Shown piece after piece: positions 32,523-40,907 of a stretch of 64,000 bases of DNA; position 1 is the stretch's first letter, and each line of letters opens with the position of its first letter. Both the position numbers and the translations under genes were made by a program. Below the pieces are notes generated by a model. The model was not told the DNA's origin. It did no database searches and saw nothing but the letters and a program-made list of their open reading frames with translations. Source of the stretch: Streptomyces pseudovenezuelae (GTDB lineage: Bacteria; Actinomycetota; Actinomycetes; Streptomycetales; Streptomycetaceae); NCBI RefSeq assembly GCF_029892565.1, contig NZ_JARXVH010000005.1:496001-560000 (forward strand), in the 5' to 3' direction.

Positions 32523-34259
32523 ATGGGAGATGCCCGAATTGCCTCGCGGCGGGCCGCCGCATTCGCCGTCTGGTACCTGCGGCTCGTCGCGTTCGTCAAC
32601 TTTCTGAGCGCGATCTGGGTCTCCCTGGGGCAGGACGTGCGGCGGCACAACCAGGAGAACTTCTTCACGCCGTACCTGCTCACCGCCGGCTTCGCGTCCG
32701 GGGTGTTCACCGTCTTCCTGGCCATCACCATGCGGCGCCGCAAGCGCGCCGCATGGATCCTGAACCTCGCCCTTGCCGGCCCCTTCCTCGCGCTGTTCTC
32801 CTTCGCGATGGCGTTCCCGGAGATGCGCCGGCCCGCGCAGAACTGGATCTCGCTGGCCCTCACCGTCGGCTTCGTCGTCGCCCTCCTGGTCGGGCGGCGG
32901 GAGTTCTACGCGAAGGGTGACCGGTCCAACCCGAAGCTCGCCGCCGCCGTCGCGGTGGGCGGCACCGTGGCCTGCTCGCTGCTCGCCACGCTGCTGGTGA
33001 CGGTCACCAACCAGGCGTCGGACGCGGCCCGTTCGACGTTCCTTGAGCGCTGGCACTACGGCACGTTCCGGCTGGTCTCGGTCGCCGCGAGCGAGGCCCG
33101 CTTCCCCGGCATCGAGACGCCGAACTGGGTGAACGTCGGCATCAACGTGCTCAGCACGGTCCTGGTCCTCGCCGTCTTCTACGCCGCCTTCCGCTCCCGG
33201 CGCGCGGTCGACCCGCTCACCGAGGACGACGAGAAGCGGCTGCGGGAGCTGCTTGAGCGGCAGGGCGAGCGGGACTCGCTCGGCTACTTCGCGCTGCGCC
33301 GGGAGAAGAGCGTGGTGTGGTCGCCGACCGGCAAGGCGGCCGTCGCCTACCGGGTCGTGGGCGGTGTCTCGCTGGCCTCCGGGGATCCGATCGGCGACCC
33401 CGAGGCCTGGCCGGGTGCCATCGAGCCGTGGCTCGCCGAGGCCCGCGCGCACGGGTGGATCCCGGCGGTGATGGGGGCCGGCGAGGAGGCCGGGACGGTG
33501 TACGCGCGGCACGGCCTGGACGCCCTTGAACTCGGCGACGAGGCGCTGGTGGAGGTCGCCGACTTCACGCTGGAGGGGCGGGCCATGCGGACCGTGCGGC
33601 AGACCTACAACCGGGTGAAGCGGGCCGGATACACGGTGCGGATCCGGCGGCACGAGGACATCCCCGCCGACGAGTTGGCATATCTGCTGAAGCGCGCCGA
33701 CGACTGGCGGGACGGGGCCACCGAGCGCGGGTTCAGCATGGCGCTGGGGCGGCTCGGGGATCCCGAGGACGGGCGCTGCGTGATGCTGGAGTGCACGGAC
33801 GCGGAGGGGCGGCTGCGGGCGCTGCTGTCCTTCGTGCCGTGGGGGCCGCACGGGCTCTCGCTCGACCTCATGCGGCGCGACCGGGACTCCGAGAACGGGC
33901 TGATGGAGTTCATGGTGATCGAACTCCTGCGCAGGGGCCGGGAGATCGGGATCACCCAGGTCTCGCTCAACTTCGCCATGTTCCGATCGGTCTTCGAACG
34001 TGGCGGGCGGCTCGGCGCCGGCCCGGTGCTGCGGCTGTGGCGGTCACTGCTCAGTTTCTTCTCACGCTGGTGGCAGATCGAGTCCCTGTACCGGGCCAAC
34101 GCCAAGTACCGGCCCATCTGGGAGCCCCGGTTCCTGCTCTTCGAGAAGAGCGCGGACCTGCCGCGCATCGGCATCGCGTCGGCGAGAGCGGAAGGATTCC
34201 TGGAGGCGCCGGGGTTGCCGAAGTGGCTGCACCGCAAGCATCTGGAGACGCACAGATGA
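32523..34259 (+). CDS. DUF2156 (LPG-synthase C-terminal-like) membrane protein
   Basis: A 578-residue protein. Residues 15-200 hold about six transmembrane helices; residues 225-570 form a tandem GNAT-like domain of the kind found at the C-terminus of MprF/LysX lysyl-phosphatidylglycerol synthases (GYFALRREKSVVWSPTGKAAVAYRV, GDPIGDPE, VKRAGYTVRI, SLNFAMFRSVFERG). Family members move an amino acid from aminoacyl-tRNA to phosphatidylglycerol; the acyl group used here is unknown. No flippase-length N-terminal module is present. The stop overlaps the next membrane gene (ATGA), a likely functional partner. Confidence 0.85.
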   Translation: MGDARIASRRAAAFAVWYLRLVAFVNFLSAIWVSLGQDVRRHNQENFFTPYLLTAGFASGVFTVFLAITMRRRKRAAWILNLALAGPFLALFSFAMAFPEMRRPAQNWISLALTVGFVVALLVGRREFYAKGDRSNPKLAAAVAVGGTVACSLLATLLVTVTNQASDAARSTFLERWHYGTFRLVSVAASEARFPGIETPNWVNVGINVLSTVLVLAVFYAAFRSRRAVDPLTEDDEKRLRELLERQGERDSLGYFALRREKSVVWSPTGKAAVAYRVVGGVSLASGDPIGDPEAWPGAIEPWLAEARAHGWIPAVMGAGEEAGTVYARHGLDALELGDEALVEVADFTLEGRAMRTVRQTYNRVKRAGYTVRIRRHEDIPADELAYLLKRADDWRDGATERGFSMALGRLGDPEDGRCVMLECTDAEGRLRALLSFVPWGPHGLSLDLMRRDRDSENGLMEFMVIELLRRGREIGITQVSLNFAMFRSVFERGGRLGAGPVLRLWRSLLSFFSRWWQIESLYRANAKYRPIWEPRFLLFEKSADLPRIGIASARAEGFLEAPGLPKWLHRKHLETHR

Positions 34260-34951
34260 CGCACCTCGCCCGCTGGGCCCGCGCCGAATGGGGACTGCTC
34301 TACGTCACCGTGCGCGAGCCGCTGCTGAAGCGGCGCTGGCGGGCGATCCCGATGACGCTCGGGGCGGTGGCTCTCACGGCGGTCGTACAGATCGTGCAGA
34401 ACCAGTCCTGGGGCTTCCGGTTCGTGCAGGACATCGGCGCGGTCCGGGCCCAGGATCCGCTGTGGCTGGCCCTGCTCCGCACCCCCCTCTCCCTGTTCGT
34501 GCCGGCACTGGACCTGCCCGTGTGGGGCGCGCTGGCGCAGGTGCTGTTCGTCTTCGGCATCGCGGAGATCTGCCTCGGTTGGTGGCGCACCCTCGTCATC
34601 GCCTACGCGGCCACCCTCGCCGGCACGCTGTACGCGCGCGTGGGCATCTCCCTGGGCCCGGGCAGCCCGTTCGGCCTTTCCGCCTCGGACGCCCAGGTCG
34701 TCGACACCGGCCCGTCGGCGGCGGTGGTCGGTCTCGCGGTCTTCCTCGGCTGGCGCTACGGCGCCTACGTCACGGCGGGCGCGGTGGCCCTGGCGATGGT
34801 GGTCGAGGTGCTGCTGAAGGACAACCTGGCAGGCAAGGAACACCTCGCGGCGATCGCCGCGGTGGCGGTGCTGTGCGGGGTGTCGGCGCTGCGGCACCGG
34901 AAGCGGGGGCCGAGGGCACGGGGACCGGAGCCGGGCTCCCCGCCACCTTGA
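34256..34951 (+). CDS. Multi-pass membrane protein coupled to the DUF2156 gene
   Basis: A 231-residue protein with about six hydrophobic helices and a basic, proline-rich tail (GPRARGPEPGSPPP). The arrangement of short helices around LFVFGIAEICLGWWRTL and GLAVFLGWRYGAY faintly recalls rhomboid-like folds, but I see no GxSG/His protease pair. Its ATG overlaps the DUF2156 stop by 4 bp, so the two are translationally coupled and probably act together on lipids. Function unknown. Confidence 0.7.
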   Translation: MTHLARWARAEWGLLYVTVREPLLKRRWRAIPMTLGAVALTAVVQIVQNQSWGFRFVQDIGAVRAQDPLWLALLRTPLSLFVPALDLPVWGALAQVLFVFGIAEICLGWWRTLVIAYAATLAGTLYARVGISLGPGSPFGLSASDAQVVDTGPSAAVVGLAVFLGWRYGAYVTAGAVALAMVVEVLLKDNLAGKEHLAAIAAVAVLCGVSALRHRKRGPRARGPEPGSPPP

Positions 34952-35000
34952 AGCCCTCGGCGACGCCGTCACCCCCAGAGCAGCGCCTGTGGCGACACCG

Positions 35001-35765
35001 TCACCCCCGAGGCAGCGCCCGCTGTGGCTCCGGGTCCGGCTTGCCGCCGATCCAGTCCTGGAACCTGCGGCTGGGGCCCGCCCAGCGGCGGTCGTGGTGG
35101 TAGGCGCGGAGGGTGGAACGGGCGCGGGCTCGTGGACGGCGGCGGTAGAAGCGGCGGGCCCAGGGGGAGCCGGGGCGGGCCAGCCGGACCAGGCCGATCA
35201 GACCGACCAGCGGGACGATCACGCTGAAGATCGCCAGTCGGGCCTTGCCCTTGGCCAGGACCGCCAGCGCGAACACGAAGTTGATCACTACCGTCGTGAT
35301 CACGCCGCCCCGGTCCTGGAGCTCCTCCTGGCTCATGTCGTTGACCCCGAACGGCGAGAAACCGGAGAGTACGAGGCCGACCAGGGCCGCCGTCAGCACG
35401 ACGACCTCGACGCTCTGGCGGCCCTCCTCGCTCCAGTAGACGTCGTCGAGGTGGAGGATCAGCGCGAACTCGTCGAGGACCAGACCCGCGCCGATCCCGA
35501 AGATGACCGCGCAGGCGGCCGAGCCGAAGCCGTGCCGGCCGCCGGCCACCGCCCCGAAGCCGCCGATGATGGTCAGCACGATGCCCGGCACGACGTGGTG
35601 GATGTGCAGCCCGCCCGCCTTGACGTTGCCGAACGGCCCCTTGCCCGCCCGGATGAGGCGGGTGATCATGCGCGTGATCAGGAACGTCAGGACGAAGGCC
35701 GCCAGGGCGAGGAGCAACGGCAGCTTGCCGGGCTCGATGACGTTCCGGTGCAACCAATGTCCCAT
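35001..35765 (-). CDS. Conserved membrane protein, unknown function
   Basis: A 254-residue protein with about six transmembrane segments and a very basic C-terminus (FYRRRPRARARSTLRAYHHDRR). Distinctive polar motifs sit at membrane edges: GGLHIHHVVPG, GLVLDEFALILHLDDVYW. The clustered His and Asp residues could bind metal or form an active site. No family name comes to mind beyond conserved actinobacterial membrane protein. The ATG at 35765 is preceded by -10 TAAAGT at 6 nt and no ribosome-binding site. Divergent from cobS. Confidence 0.75.
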   Translation of the reverse strand: MGHWLHRNVIEPGKLPLLLALAAFVLTFLITRMITRLIRAGKGPFGNVKAGGLHIHHVVPGIVLTIIGGFGAVAGGRHGFGSAACAVIFGIGAGLVLDEFALILHLDDVYWSEEGRQSVEVVVLTAALVGLVLSGFSPFGVNDMSQEELQDRGGVITTVVINFVFALAVLAKGKARLAIFSVIVPLVGLIGLVRLARPGSPWARRFYRRRPRARARSTLRAYHHDRRWAGPSRRFQDWIGGKPDPEPQRALPRG

Positions 35766-35825
35766 ATGTGCACTTTATCCATGCCCTGCGTCTTCGCCCG
35801 CGCGACCGCCGGGTAACCTGCGCCG
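35766..35825. promoter_or_regulatory. Divergent leaderless promoters (membrane gene / cobS)
   Basis: Minus strand: TAAAGT (35777-35772), 6 nt before the ATG at 35765. Plus strand: TAACCT (35814-35819), 6 nt before the GTG at 35826, with TCTTCG at 35791-35796 as a possible -35 at 17 bp. Both genes lack a Shine-Dalgarno sequence, and the two promoters share a 60-bp gap. Confidence 0.55.
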
Positions 35826-36620
35826 GTGGCTGCGCCCTCTGCGACTCCCTGGCCGGACGGCCTCCGCTTCGCCTTCGGCACCCTCACCGCGCTCCCGGTC
35901 GGGGTGACCCGCTGGGACCGGGACGCGGCACGCGCCGGCATGCTCTGCGCCCCGGCGGCCGGACTGGTGGTCGGCGCGGGCGCTGCCCTGCTCGGGGTCC
36001 TGCTGCTGGCGCTGGGCGCGGGGGCGCTGCTCGCCGCCGTCGCCTCCGCCGCCGTACCCGCCGTACTCACCCGTGGTCTGCATCTCGACGGGCTCGCGGA
36101 CACCGCCGACGGGCTCGGCAGCGGGAAGCCCGCCGAGGACGCGCTGCGGATCATGAAGCAGTCGGACATCGGGCCGTTCGGTGTGATCACGCTGGTGTTC
36201 GTGCTGCTGGCGCAGGTGGCCGCGCTGGCACAGGCCTACGGCGACTCGTGGGCCCGGGGCGCGCTCGCCGCCGTCGTCTCGGCGACCACCGCCCGGCTCG
36301 CGCTCACCCTGGCCGCCCGGGCGGGTGTGCCGGCGGCGCGGCCCGAGGGGCTGGGGGCTGCGGTCGCGGGGGTCGTGCCGGTGCGGGGCGCGGTGGGCGT
36401 GGGGGTGGTCGTGGTGGCGCTCGCGGCGGCCGGGGGCGCGTTCTTCGGGACGTACGACGTGGTCCGTACGACGGTCGCGGTGGTCGTCGGGCTCGGCGGT
36501 GCCGAACTGCTGTTGCGGCACTGCACGCGCCGGTTCGGCGGGGTGACCGGTGATGTGTTCGGGGCGCTCGCCGAAACGGCCGCGGCTCTCTCGCTGCTCG
36601 TGTTGTCCCTCGGGCACTGA
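35826..36620 (+). CDS. cobS: Adenosylcobinamide-GDP ribazoletransferase (cobalamin synthase)
   Basis: A 264-residue integral membrane enzyme that joins adenosylcobinamide-GDP to alpha-ribazole, the last step of nucleotide loop assembly, using the products of CobU and CobT encoded upstream. The acidic catalytic loop is clear: HLDGLADTADGLGSG and EDALRIMKQSDIGPFGV; the C-terminal RFGGVTGDVFGALAE is also typical. About six hydrophobic segments. GTG start, probably leaderless. Its stop directly abuts the stop of the convergent GH114 gene with no spacer. Confidence 0.93.
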   Translation: MAAPSATPWPDGLRFAFGTLTALPVGVTRWDRDAARAGMLCAPAAGLVVGAGAALLGVLLLALGAGALLAAVASAAVPAVLTRGLHLDGLADTADGLGSGKPAEDALRIMKQSDIGPFGVITLVFVLLAQVAALAQAYGDSWARGALAAVVSATTARLALTLAARAGVPAARPEGLGAAVAGVVPVRGAVGVGVVVVALAAAGGAFFGTYDVVRTTVAVVVGLGGAELLLRHCTRRFGGVTGDVFGALAETAAALSLLVLSLGH

Positions 36621-37448
36621 TCAGCAGGCCCTGCGCCACGCTCCGAGTTCGTACTTCTTGAGCATCGAACTCAGCTTCAGGCGGCGGGAGTCGGCGCAGA
36701 AGCGGCTGGTGGGCAGCTCGTACTCGACGTGGAAGACCGCCTTGTCGGCCTTGACGAAGGGAGTCAGGTCGGCGCATTCGCCGTACTGGGCGCACTGTTC
36801 GTTGACCGCGAAGTCGAAGTCCCCCACCAGCTGCGGGATTTGGTCGAGGTCGTTCTTCAGGCCGACCGACATGCCCCGGTCGTGGGCCAGACGCGCGATC
36901 AGGCGGTTGTAGCGGAGCTGGTCGGCGGCCTTGAGGGGGAAGCCGGTGCGGTTCTTGTAGCCGTCCATGTTGTCCGGCTCCACCGCGTCGAAGCCCTTGT
37001 CGCGGCACATGTCGAAGCGGGCCGCCATCAGCGGTTCGAGGACGTCGGTGCGGCGGATGTCGAGCCAGCGCTCGCCCTTCCAGCCGTTGCCCTTGCCGAG
37101 CACCGACTTGGGGAACTTCTTCGCGTCGGGGCGCCAGTCCTCGTACGCGCCGGTGGAGAGGTAGCAGATGACCTTGCGGCCCTTGGCGTGCAGCGCGGAG
37201 ACGGTGGCCTTGGACTGGTCGAAGCCGTCGATGTCGTAGACCGGCACGTCCACGGAGGTGTCGACGCGACCGCTGAGCTGCCACTGCCAGGCCACCCCCG
37301 GGCGCGGCTGCCAGCGGGCGTCGGAGCGGGACTCGTCGTCGGGCGTGCCGGCGCAGCCCGCGAGGAGCGCGAGCAGGGCGAGCAGGAGGGGCGGGCGGCT
37401 CAGGGCGCGGGTCAAGGTGCGGGCTCCAGGTGTGCGGCGAGGGGGCAC
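36621..37448 (-). CDS. GH114-type endo-alpha-1,4-polygalactosaminidase-like lipoprotein
   Basis: A 275-residue exported lipoprotein (lipobox LAGC) with a TIM-barrel resembling glycoside hydrolase family 114 / TM1410. Visible family features are VPVYDIDGFDQSKATV, KVICYLSTGAYEDWRPD, the acidic FDAVEPDNMDGY, and GLKNDLDQIP with FDFAVNEQC. It would cut alpha-1,4-galactosamine polymers such as those in some biofilms and fungal walls, but the natural substrate is uncertain. The GTG at 37448 with GGAG 9 nt upstream is chosen because it starts the signal peptide. Confidence 0.85.
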   Translation of the reverse strand: MPPRRTPGARTLTRALSRPPLLLALLALLAGCAGTPDDESRSDARWQPRPGVAWQWQLSGRVDTSVDVPVYDIDGFDQSKATVSALHAKGRKVICYLSTGAYEDWRPDAKKFPKSVLGKGNGWKGERWLDIRRTDVLEPLMAARFDMCRDKGFDAVEPDNMDGYKNRTGFPLKAADQLRYNRLIARLAHDRGMSVGLKNDLDQIPQLVGDFDFAVNEQCAQYGECADLTPFVKADKAVFHVEYELPTSRFCADSRRLKLSSMLKKYELGAWRRAC

Positions 37449-37659
37449 AGGAATGATCTCCGATGCCGAGGACAGGTGAACGTCCGGGGGAATGAGTGAA
37501 CGCACACACGCGCGTAGGCTCGTGCCGACTGTTCGCCGCACCGGGGAAGGCCCCGCTCAAACCGCATCCCTTGGCCGGATCTAGGGTCGGCTGTCGGGCC
37601 CGGTCGACCCACACAGTTCGACCACTGCAACTTCACATCGGAAGCGAGATTTCACCACC

Positions 37660-39198
37660 GTGACTGCTCTCACTCTCAGCACCGCCGCGGCGCCCGGTCT
37701 GCGTGCCGACGCGATCGTGCTCGGTGTCGCCAAGGGCACTGGATCGAGGTCCGGGGACCTGGTCGTCGCCCCCGGCGCCGAAGCCGTCGACAAGGCCTAC
37801 GACGGCGGGCTCGCCGGCATCCTGGAAACCCTCGGCGCCTCCGGTGCCGAGGGCGAGGTGACGAAGCTGCCGGCACCGTCCGGCTTCAAGTCCCCGCTCG
37901 TGGTGGCGGTCGGCCTGGGCGCGGAGCCCGAGAAGGACTCCGCGTACGACGCCGAGGCGCTGCGCAAGGCCGCCGGTGCGGCGGCCCGTGCCCTCACCGG
38001 GGCCAAGAAGGCCGTCTTCGTGCTGCCGATCGGCGACGCCGCCGACGTCGGCGCGATCGGCGAGGGCGTGCTGCTCGGCGCGTACTCCTTCGACACCTAC
38101 AAGGACAACGGCAAGGACGCCAAGGCCAAGAACGGCAAGGCGCCGCTCGCCGAGGCCGCCCTGCTCGGCGCCAAGCCCCGCGACAAGGACCACAAGGCGG
38201 CCGTCGAGCGCGCCACCGCCGTCGCCGAGGAGCTCAACCGCGCCCGCGACCTGATCAACACCCCGCCGAACGACCTCACCCCCGAGACGTTCGCCGCGAT
38301 CACGCAGGCGGCCGCCAAGGAGCACGGCATCAAGGTGCAGGTGCTCGACGTGAAGGCGCTGGAGAAGGGCGGCTACGGCGGCATCCTCGGCGTCGGCGCC
38401 GGCTCCGCCGCGGGCCCGCGGCTGGTGAAGCTGTCGTACACCTCGTCCAAGGCGAAGAAGCACCTCGCGTTCGTCGGCAAGGGCATCACGTACGACTCGG
38501 GCGGCATCTCGCTGAAGCCGGCCGGGCACAACGAGACGATGAAGTGCGACATGAGCGGTGCGGCGGCGGTCTTCGCCGCCGTGGTCGCCGCCGCGCGCCT
38601 GGGTCTTGAGGTCAACGTCACCGGCTGGCTGGCGCTCGCCGAGAACATGCCCTCCGGTTCCGCGACCCGTCCCGGTGACGTGCTGCGCATGTACAGCGGC
38701 AAGACGGTCGAGGTCCTCAACACCGACGCCGAGGGCCGGCTGGTCCTGGCGGACGCCCTGTGGGCCGCCTCCGCCGAGAAGCCGGACGCCGTCGTCGACG
38801 TCGCGACCCTGACCGGCGCGATGATGCTGGCGCTGGGCAACCGGACGTTCGGGATCATGGCGAACGACGACGCGTTCCGCTCCGCGCTGCACGAGGCGGC
38901 GGAGGAGGTCGGGGAGCCGGCGTGGCCGATGCCGCTGCCGGAGCACCTGCGCAAGGGCATGGACTCCCCCACCGCGGACATCGCGAACATGGGCGAGCGG
39001 ATGGGCGGCGGCCTGGTCGCCGGCCTCTTCCTGCGCGAGTTCGTGGGTGAGGGGATCACCTGGGCGCACCTGGACATCGCGGGTCCCGCCTTCAACGAGG
39101 GCGGGCCGTTCGGCTACACGCCCAAGGGCGGTACGGGTACGGCGGTACGGACGCTGGTCCGCCTGGCCGAGCTGGCCGCTTCGGGAGACCTTGGCTGA
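37660..39198 (+). CDS. pepA: Leucyl aminopeptidase (M17)
   Basis: A 512-residue cytosolic zinc/manganese aminopeptidase. The C-terminal catalytic domain shows GKGITYDSGGISLKP (Lys and Asp ligands), MKCDMSGAAAV, NTDAEGRLVLADAL (Asp, Glu and Arg of the active site) and GNRTFGIMAND. The N-terminal ~170 residues are the variable domain that shapes the hexamer. GTG start with only a weak upstream purine run. It is monocistronic, with a strong terminator 14 nt past the stop. It neighbours lpd and sucB, as pepB does in mycobacteria. Confidence 0.96.
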   Translation: MTALTLSTAAAPGLRADAIVLGVAKGTGSRSGDLVVAPGAEAVDKAYDGGLAGILETLGASGAEGEVTKLPAPSGFKSPLVVAVGLGAEPEKDSAYDAEALRKAAGAAARALTGAKKAVFVLPIGDAADVGAIGEGVLLGAYSFDTYKDNGKDAKAKNGKAPLAEAALLGAKPRDKDHKAAVERATAVAEELNRARDLINTPPNDLTPETFAAITQAAAKEHGIKVQVLDVKALEKGGYGGILGVGAGSAAGPRLVKLSYTSSKAKKHLAFVGKGITYDSGGISLKPAGHNETMKCDMSGAAAVFAAVVAAARLGLEVNVTGWLALAENMPSGSATRPGDVLRMYSGKTVEVLNTDAEGRLVLADALWAASAEKPDAVVDVATLTGAMMLALGNRTFGIMANDDAFRSALHEAAEEVGEPAWPMPLPEHLRKGMDSPTADIANMGERMGGGLVAGLFLREFVGEGITWAHLDIAGPAFNEGGPFGYTPKGGTGTAVRTLVRLAELAASGDLG

Positions 39199-39211
39199 AG
39201 TGACTGACGGT

Positions 39212-39250
39212 GAGGGGGCTCCGCGCGCGGGTAGGGCGGAGCCCCCTCTT
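39212..39250 (+). terminator. Terminator after pepA
   Basis: Perfect 13-bp stem, GAGGGGGCTCCGC at 39212-39224 and complement at 39236-39248, followed by TT. Confidence 0.85.
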
Positions 39251-39449
39251 CCGTGCCCCGCGACGCCCGCTCGACTGAACGTGGGACGTCTCACACACCG
39301 CCCTGGCGTCTCGTCCACCCCCGACAAGTGCGAAGATGGGCCTCGGCAGGACAGGGCCCCCACCACAGGGCCGAAGAAAGAGCGGCCGGACACCAGCCGC
39401 CGACCGGTCACCGCTGACCGGCGTGGCGCACATGCATGGAGGACGTGAC

Positions 39450-40838
39450 GTGGCGAACGACGCCAGCACCGTTTTCGACCTAGTGATCCTCGGCGGTGGT
39501 AGTGGCGGTTACGCCGCGGCCCTGCGCGGGGCGCAGCTGGGACTGGACGTCGCCCTGATCGAGAAGGACAAGGTCGGCGGCACCTGCCTGCACAAGGGGT
39601 GCATCCCCACCAAGGCCCTGCTGCACGCGGGCGAGATCGCCGACCAGGCCCGCGAGAGCGAGCAGTTCGGCGTCAAGGCCACCTTCGAGGGCATCGACGT
39701 CCCCGCGGTCCACAAGTACAAGGACGGCGTCGTCGCCGGTCTGTACAAGGGTCTGCAGGGTCTGATCGCCTCCCGCAAGGTGACGTACATCGAGGGCACG
39801 GGCCGTCTGTCGTCCCCGACCTCCGTCGACGTGAACGGCCAGCGCGTCCAGGGCCGCCACGTCCTGCTGGCGACCGGCTCCGTGCCGAAGTCGCTGCCCG
39901 GCCTGGAGATCGACGGCAACCGGATCATCTCCTCCGACCACGCCCTCGTCCTGGACCGCGTACCGAAGTCCGCGATCATCCTGGGCGGCGGTGTCATCGG
40001 CGTCGAGTTCGCCTCGGCGTGGAAGTCCTTCGGCGCGGACGTCACCGTGATCGAGGGCCTCAAGCACCTCGTCCCGGTCGAGGACGAGAACTCCTCCAAG
40101 CTTCTTGAGCGCGCGTTCCGCAAGCGCGGCATCAAGTTCAACCTGGGCACCTTCTTCTCCAAGGCCGAGTACACGGCCGACGGCGTCAAGGTCACCCTCG
40201 CCGACGGCAAGGAGTTCGAGGCGGAGATCCTCCTCGTCGCCGTCGGCCGCGGCCCCGTCTCCGCCGGTCTCGGCTACGAGGAGCAGGGCGTCGCGATGGA
40301 CCGGGGCTATGTCCTGGTCGACGAGTACATGCGGACGAACGTCCCGACCATCTCCGCCGTCGGTGACCTGGTCCCGACGCTCCAGCTCGCGCACGTCGGC
40401 TTCGGCGAGGGCATCCTGGTGGCAGAGCGGCTGGCCGGTCTCAAGACCGTTCCGATCGACTACGACGGTGTCCCGCGGGTGACGTACTGCCACCCCGAGG
40501 TCGCCTCCGTGGGCATCACCGAGGCCAAGGCCAAGGAGATCTACGGTGCGGACAAGGTCGTCGCTCTGAAGTACAACCTCGCGGGCAACGGCAAGAGCAA
40601 GATCCTGAACACCGCGGGCGAGATCAAGCTCGTCCAGGTGAAGGACGGTGCCGTGGTCGGCGTCCACATGGTCGGCGACCGCATGGGCGAGCAGGTCGGC
40701 GAGGCCCAGTTGATCTACAACTGGGAAGCGCTGCCCGCCGAGGTCGCCCAGCTCATCCACGCCCACCCGACGCAGAACGAGGCGCTCGGCGAGGCCCACC
40801 TGGCCCTGGCCGGCAAGCCCCTGCACTCGCACGACTGA
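39450..40838 (+). CDS. lpdA: Dihydrolipoyl dehydrogenase (E3)
   Basis: A 462-residue FAD enzyme that reoxidises the dihydrolipoyl groups of 2-oxoacid dehydrogenase complexes. FAD site LVILGGGSGGYAAAL; redox disulfide GGTCLHKGCIP; NAD site IILGGGVIGVEFA; FAD-binding SAVGDLV; catalytic His-Glu in HAHPTQNEALGEA. The GTG start at 39450 has GGAGG 7 nt upstream. sucB follows after 69 bp, so the two are probably one operon, with aceE 3.8 kb downstream completing the set. Confidence 0.96.
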   Translation: MANDASTVFDLVILGGGSGGYAAALRGAQLGLDVALIEKDKVGGTCLHKGCIPTKALLHAGEIADQARESEQFGVKATFEGIDVPAVHKYKDGVVAGLYKGLQGLIASRKVTYIEGTGRLSSPTSVDVNGQRVQGRHVLLATGSVPKSLPGLEIDGNRIISSDHALVLDRVPKSAIILGGGVIGVEFASAWKSFGADVTVIEGLKHLVPVEDENSSKLLERAFRKRGIKFNLGTFFSKAEYTADGVKVTLADGKEFEAEILLVAVGRGPVSAGLGYEEQGVAMDRGYVLVDEYMRTNVPTISAVGDLVPTLQLAHVGFGEGILVAERLAGLKTVPIDYDGVPRVTYCHPEVASVGITEAKAKEIYGADKVVALKYNLAGNGKSKILNTAGEIKLVQVKDGAVVGVHMVGDRMGEQVGEAQLIYNWEALPAEVAQLIHAHPTQNEALGEAHLALAGKPLHSHD

Positions 40839-40907
40839 CCCTCGGTCGACGAACGCGACTCCGCGACGAACCCAGACTTCCGCAATTCGTAAGGAGCAAC
40901 CGAAACC

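Noticed and set aside
29227..36620. Cobalamin riboswitch near cobU, cobT or cobS
   Set aside because: Searched the three upstream gaps for the conserved B12-box; gaps are short and no such element is visible.
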